From Bactrocera neohumeralis (taxonomy: Eukaryota; Arthropoda; Insecta; Diptera; Tephritidae), in assembly GCF_024586455.1 (NCBI RefSeq), contig NC_065921.1:9765401-9829400 (forward strand): a stretch of DNA of 64,000 nucleotides, given 5' to 3'. The notes beneath the pieces were generated by a model, which was given only the letters and a program-made list of their open reading frames with translations, did not search any database and had not been told where the DNA came from. Made by a program: the position numbers and the translations under genes. Positions 60,201 to 64,000 of the stretch are shown in pieces. How positions within the stretch are numbered: the first letter of the stretch is position 1; each line of letters opens with the position of its first letter.

Positions 60201-63200
60201 TTAATCCAATTCTCTATACATTGATTTTGATGTTGAGATCCTCTGTGATCACTTTGATGTCAACACGACGATTTCCAATCCCTAACTTTTTCGATGTTAT
60301 CTTCATTAACAGAGAGAGAAATAGATGAACGACTCAATTCCCACGATAGCTGGTTCTACGTACCGGAATTGACCCGAATTTTAATCGGGCCAAGGGCTGT
60401 TTTTTCGGTTATCTGACCCTGTTTGGAAAAAAATGAACGACTCAGATGAGGGAAGTTTTCGATGGCTTCACGTCCTTCAGTGAAGGATTTTACTACCCAA
60501 ATATTTGTGTTCGTGATTAATTGGAGTCCCCAAAACACTTCAGTAACAGTTTCAAAATTCCAAGCATACATATGTATGTACATATTAGAAGCATTTTTGT
60601 AGAAATTCTTTGTACAGTAGAGGTCCGCTAATCCGGACATGGCCTAATCCGGATTCCACTGTAATCCGGACAGGGTTAAAAAACTCAAAATTTCTATTAT
60701 GTCTCTTGTAATCCGGACCGACATTCTCTATCCGTATTCTCTAATCCGAATCACATGTTTATTATTCACTACATTCGCTTTTATGCTTTATTGGTTTAAG
60801 TTTTTTTTGTTTTTTGGAACATGTGTATTATTTGTTATAACAAACAAACAGAAATTTACAAATATTTTTTCATAATACATAGTTCTAATATGTCTTTGGT
60901 AGTCCGGATTTTCTTATATTCCGGATAGGGGCCGGTTTTAATTGATCCGGATTAGCGAGCCTCTACTGTACTTGAGTTTATTCAATTCTACGAAACTTTT
61001 TTTGTAATCAAAAGTATGCTCTTCAGCGGTTTTCAGATATATTAATAAATATCAATGCAAATGCAATTAGTCACGCCCAGCGGCCAGCTTGCAGCAATCC
61101 GCATAAAGTTATTGAAACAAAATAAAAGTATTTGACCGCATAAATCAAATCATCTAAGGTTAAATGCACGCAAAAGATGAACAAAAAGCGAAACTTAGCT
61201 GCAAGCAAAGCTTAAGCCATCAGCAAATGTACTTCATTATATTTTATTTTTTCTTCGCTCAAATGAATACTTTAACTAGAAATTAATGTACGGACGCTTA
61301 AACTAGTTTTACTTAATTAAGCTTAAATAGTTTTGTATTGCGGAATGAAAATGATTTGCCAATGAATAACTAACTGACCGTTTCCGAAGCAAGTGAACCG
61401 CTTTTTGCTGAAACACCACTCAGAAAATGATGATGACTAAATGCGCATGAGATTGATAATAATTGATTGCCGCGTGCAACCTTGAACGTCAACAGGGGCC
61501 CTGCAGTTTGATGTCGCCACCGAATGGCAGTTGTTGTTTTTATAAAGCTTTCTCAAAGCGAAAAACCATTCGGTTGCCGGCGCTATTGACTCTTGCCAAT
61601 GCACTGCATACAATGACAGTGTTCGAAGATACTTAAAACTTTGCTTGCACAATATTGCAACGATTTCTTATTAAAGTAAAAATTATAAGAATTTAAATGT
61701 AAATCAAACGGCAGGCTATGCCTCAATTATTACTGGATTTATGAGTGTATTGTTTGTAGAATTCCCAAAAATTTTCACGCTTTAACAAAATGCATTATGT
61801 TCTAAGTTTTTTCATTCCATTAGCACTCTAGTTAATGGAAAATTGTGTAACTTTCTTCAAATAGCGCCACTTCTGCGAATATCACACGATAAAGAAATTC
61901 AAGTGTCAATTAAGTTTCCATTAAAGGTTCGCAAGTCAGATACTCGTATCATTACACACTCGCGAGAAGTACACAACATTGTCTTCTACTTATTCATTTT
62001 TTTCTGATTAAAACTCACATACATATAAACAGCGCGATTGCAATAACGTCAACTGCTGGATGTGTTAATTAAATATGATCATTGTAATTATCATTACGGT
62101 GTGGTCATGTTATGTGCTAAGATTAGAGTCGTCGGGCACGCGGCTCCAAAGCTTGAATGGCATTTATTCATTTATCGATGAAGCGTAAGCTGCACACAGC
62201 ATTTTAGCATATCTTAATGCAATTGAAAAATGCTGTTTTGAAAAGAGTTGCTAACCGATATGCGAATGTAGATGTTTTAGACATTTGAGATATCCAAAAT
62301 GTATATGAACCCTAAGTGAGTGACCTTCTTGACCATCCTTCAATAATTTGTATGCATTACGCACCCTATTGCTGTTTGAAAACTTATAACAGGTGATCCA
62401 AGTAGGAGTATTTTTTTAATAGCCTGTTATGTTATTTTTGTGCAGTATTGTCTGACATTTCATGGAATCATCGTTCCATTTTTCTTCAAAAATAATGCGG
62501 GTGAGAACGTAACCATCAATGGCGACCATTTTTGCGCCATGATAACCGCCTATTTGATGCCTGTCATTGAAGCTCGTGATCTCGGCGACATTTGGTTTCA
62601 ACAAGACGACGCCACTTCCCACACATCACATCTATCAATGGATTTATAGAGAGAGCTCTTCGGTGAGCAAATATCACGTTTTAGGCCGCTCGATTGGTCA
62701 CCAAGATCGTGTGATATCACACCGTTAGACTGTTTCCTGTGTGGATATGTAAAGTCTAAGGTCTATGCAGTCAATCCAGTTTCAATTAAAGCCTTGGAGA
62801 GTGTCATTCGCCAGTTACCAGTTGAATTCTCGAACGAGTCATCAAAAATTATACCCAAAAGATGGACAAAGAATCTTCTTTCTAGAGATAATAAACATTC
62901 CCCATTCAATCTGAAGTTTCTTTGTTTTTTCTATAAAAAAGTAGAGAAACTCAAAATGGATTACCCTTTAAAAACAAGAAAGAAAGTTCACTTCAGCGGC
63001 ATCGAAACTATAATCCCCTTAACAATTCTATTTCTAAGAGCATAAAAGTGTATAAATCTTTATCTTGAGTCAGTTTTGAATGACAGCTATATACTATAGT
63101 GATCTGATTTGAACAATTTGTTCAGAGATTGAATCATTGCCTTGGAAAATAATGCATTAAATTTCATAAAGATAATTGCCAAATAAAAACCAATTTCATA

Positions 63201-63976
63201 TAAAGACTTGATTTTGACCGACCAGTTTCTATGGCAGCTACATATATACATATGTATATCGTATAGCGGTCAGTTCTTGAGAAGAAAAGAGCGTGTGCGA
63301 ATTTTATCGATATTTCAAAAACACAGACTAGTAGGAGGCGTTTATACCGACAGACAGACGGGCATATCTAAATCGACACTATATATCATACTTATAAAAA
63401 CTTCGTGGCAAACTTAATATACCGAGTTCAAGGTGTAAAAATAGGAATAAATACTAAAGTTTAGTTGAGATAATGTCTCCAATTTAAATATCATACGAAT
63501 TTGTATTTTAGATTTCATTAATTAATATTTATTTTTAAAGAAAATAACCTTCCTTTTAAAAAATGATTTTCAAAAATAAATTTTCTAACCTATATTTTTC
63601 TTTTTATGAATATTTCAGGTGTTTTAACAGATATTCAAGCAGATTTTAAAATTGGTGACGATGATGGCGGTCTGCTGCAGACCGCTTTTGTGCTCTCATA
63701 TATGGTTTGTGCGCCACTTTTCGGTTATCTCGGCGATCGTTATTCGCGTCGTTGGATTATGGCAATCGGTGTTCTGTTATGGTCGACAACAACGTTGCTT
63801 GGCTCATTTATGGGCGGCTTCGGTGGTTTCATCACATTCCGCGCGTTAGTGGGTATCGGCGAAGCCTCGTATAGTACCATAGCGCCCACGATTATCTCCG
63901 ATTTGTTCATACACGATTTGCGTTCGAAAATGTTGGCGTTATTCTATTTCGCGATTCCTGTTGGTTCAGGATTTGG
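45206..63976 (+). CDS. spin: spinster, MFS lysosomal transporter (first two coding exons; 3' part beyond window)
   Basis: Coding exons are 45206-45482 (donor GTATGT) and 63619-63976 (acceptor TTTCAG, donor GTAAGA at 63977), split phase 1 at Gly93. They give 211 codons plus two bases. The acidic/Ser-rich cytosolic N-terminus is residues 1-65. TM1 is about 71-95 (WFTVVVLCFVNLINYMDRFT). Further TMs lie at about 111-130, 137-157, 163-185 and 196-212. MFS motif A GYLGDRYSRR is at 128-137, and the family-typical VGIGEASYSTIAPTIISDLF at 170-189. The Spinster/Spns family exports products from late endosomes and lysosomes (vertebrate SPNS1: lysophospholipids); fly spin mutants show lysosomal storage, synaptic overgrowth and glial defects. 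The ATG at 45206 has an in-frame TGA immediately upstream but a weak context. The in-frame ATG at 45248 (ACCAAAATGG) is stronger and could be used. The remaining exons are right of the window. Confidence 0.93.
45906..46075. repeat. ACATAC/TATGTACATA microsatellite cluster
   Basis: Several interrupted runs such as ATATACATATGTACATACAT at 45930-45955, 46017-46040 and 46053-46070. Confidence 0.7.
48190..48505 (+). repeat. DINE-1-like repeat in spinster intron 1
   Basis: TTGTCACGAAGTTTATAATG, then AAACGTCGGAGATC, ACGAGCTGAGTAGATTTAG and TAGTCCCTCAGTTTTTGA, to TAACTTCGGTGCAAGC. The order matches 6391-6915 with the 3' third deleted. Confidence 0.75.
50390..51441 (+). repeat. GTTCGG-hairpin dispersed repeat (family B), plus copy
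   Basis: Starts ACAAGTAAGGAAGGGCTAAG with a hairpin GTTCGGGTGTCACCGAAC. The middle has protein-like but non-coding blocks (GTGGGCGTGGTTATTATCCG; GGGGCGGGGCCACGCCCAC at 51011-51030, itself partly self-complementary). A GACGGACAGACGGACGGACA tract lies at 51279-51303, followed by CTGATCACTTTGGTATATAT and the terminal GTTGCGAGAGTATAATA. About 1.05 kb, no ORF of transposase type. The minus copy is at 24740-26375. Confidence 0.7.
51725..51872 (+). repeat. DINE-1-like 3' fragment
   Basis: TTAGCATATAGCTAGCTACC, then GACAAGATAACTCC and GTTGCAGCCAAAGTTAAAGT, running into TTTTTTCTTG; this equals the last third of 6391-6915. Confidence 0.55.
53937..53989. repeat. ACAT/GTAT palindromic microsatellite
   Basis: ACATACATATGTATGTATGT, then ATGTACATACGTATGTATGT and ATGTACATTCAT. 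The strand-symmetric arrangement can fold on itself. Confidence 0.85.
60090..60612 (-). mobile_element. Mariner transposase N-terminal relic (family M-E)
   Basis: A terminal-type sequence CTGATCAAATTTGAACCGGA lies at 60098. On the minus strand, about 60605-60410, reads AWNFETVTEVFWGLQLITNT, then NIWVVKSFTEGREAIENFPH and LSRSF. After a disruption, NIEKVRDW-type sequence lies near 60300-60265. It matches the same part of 33204-33665 in opposite orientation. No catalytic blocks survive. Confidence 0.65.
60615..60968. mobile_element. pogo/Tigger-like MITE
   Basis: A 354-bp element with ends CAGTAGAGGTCCGCTAATCC and GGATTAGCGAGCCTCTACTG (inverse complements with one mismatch region), flanked by TA at 60613-60614 and 60969-60970. 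CAGTAGAG...TAATCCGGA ends are typical of pogo-class elements. Inside are repeated TAATCCGGA words or their complements (near 60630, 60643, 60661, 60710, 60747, 60902, 60921, 60946). No coding capacity. Confidence 0.88.
62393..63050 (+). mobile_element. Family W transposase relic, C-terminal half
   Basis: The left end GGTGATCCAAGTAGGAGTAT matches the terminus at 2139. From 62485: FFKNNAGENVTINGDHFCAM, then ITAYLMPVIEARDLGDIWFQ and QDDATSHTSHLSMDL (second catalytic Asp in QQDDAT), a stop, RPLDWSPRSCDITPLDCFLC (third Asp in CDITPLD), and GYVKSKVYAVNPVSIKALES. The N-terminal half is deleted. Dead copy. Confidence 0.78.
63055..63445 (-). repeat. DINE-1-like repeat just upstream of spinster exon 2
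   Basis: Minus orientation: TGACAGCTATATACTATAGT, GACCGACCAGTTTCTATGGC, a CCGACAGACAGACGGGCATA tract and AACTTCGTGGCAAACTTAAT, to ATACCGAGTTCAAGG at the 5' end. It ends about 175 bases before the acceptor of exon 2. Confidence 0.72.
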
Positions 63977-64000
63977 GTAAGACTTGTAGTAATATACAAT

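Larger units (their letters stand above)
45483..63618 (+). other. spinster intron 1 (about 18.1 kb)
   Basis: GT-AG intron interrupting the Gly93 codon. It holds the repeats and mobile elements listed separately. The rest (45483-48189, 48506-50389, 51873-60089, 60969-62392) shows no gene that I can support. A GC-richer patch at about 57830-59110 (GTTTGTTGGCTTATTGGGG, TGCGGCCACGTCGTG) is a candidate for an alternative promoter/5' exon or an enhancer, without direct proof. Confidence 0.85.

Noticed and set aside
1..64000. tRNA, rRNA, CRISPR arrays, paired LTRs, bacterial operon signals
   Set aside because: I looked for tRNA B-box-like GGTTCGANTCC in a cloverleaf setting, regularly spaced short repeats with unique spacers, and long direct terminal repeats. 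None was found. The 28.4 kb array is a tandem satellite without unique spacers, not a CRISPR.

Overview
This is nuclear DNA of a higher dipteran (brachyceran fly), most likely a tephritid fruit fly or a close relative. Supporting signs are AT-rich, intron-bearing genes, a spinster-type gene with a very large first intron, many ACATAC/ATGTAC microsatellites, several mariner families, non-LTR retrotransposon ends, and DINE-1/INE-1-like (Helentron-type) dispersed repeats. The species call is an inference from texture and was not tested by a search.

The window is gene-poor. Three genes are well supported. (1) On the minus strand, 37596-37862 is an intronless gene for a small secreted Lys-Pro-Val / Gly / His protein, with a well-spaced TATA box and initiator. 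(2) On the plus strand, 41511-43546 is a seven-exon gene for a 343-residue nuclear protein with two MADF domains, a basic stretch and a C-terminal BESS-like motif. (3) On the plus strand, 45206 to the right edge holds the first two coding exons of spinster, a lysosomal MFS transporter, separated by an intron of about 18.1 kb. A fourth candidate is a 27-codon first coding exon on the minus strand at 7002-7082; the rest of its gene would lie to the left.

Layout. 0-10.4 kb: DINE-1-like copies, a deletion-derived mariner, a transposase relic nested in a DINE-1-like copy, two further mariner relics and the candidate minus-strand exon. 10.4-26.4 kb: DINE-1-like copies interrupted or truncated by non-LTR ends, a pair of TTAA-flanked MITEs, a second deletion-derived mariner, an RNase H-bearing retrotransposon end, and a second dispersed repeat family carrying a nested mariner. 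26.4-37.4 kb: mostly unannotated AT-rich DNA, with a striking tandem array built around a 16-bp palindrome (28.4-29.05 kb), a mariner 3' half, three 129-bp tandem repeats next to a mariner relic, and a reverse transcriptase fragment. 37.5-43.6 kb: the secreted-protein gene, two TE relics and the MADF gene. 43.6-64 kb: spinster, whose intron carries DINE-1-like copies, a GTTCGG-hairpin repeat, a mariner relic, a pogo-like MITE and one more transposase relic.

The genes share no obvious pathway. The main biology beyond them is the life history of the repeats: autonomous-to-MITE decay, nesting, and two repeat families with the same hairpin-and-GACGGACA architecture.
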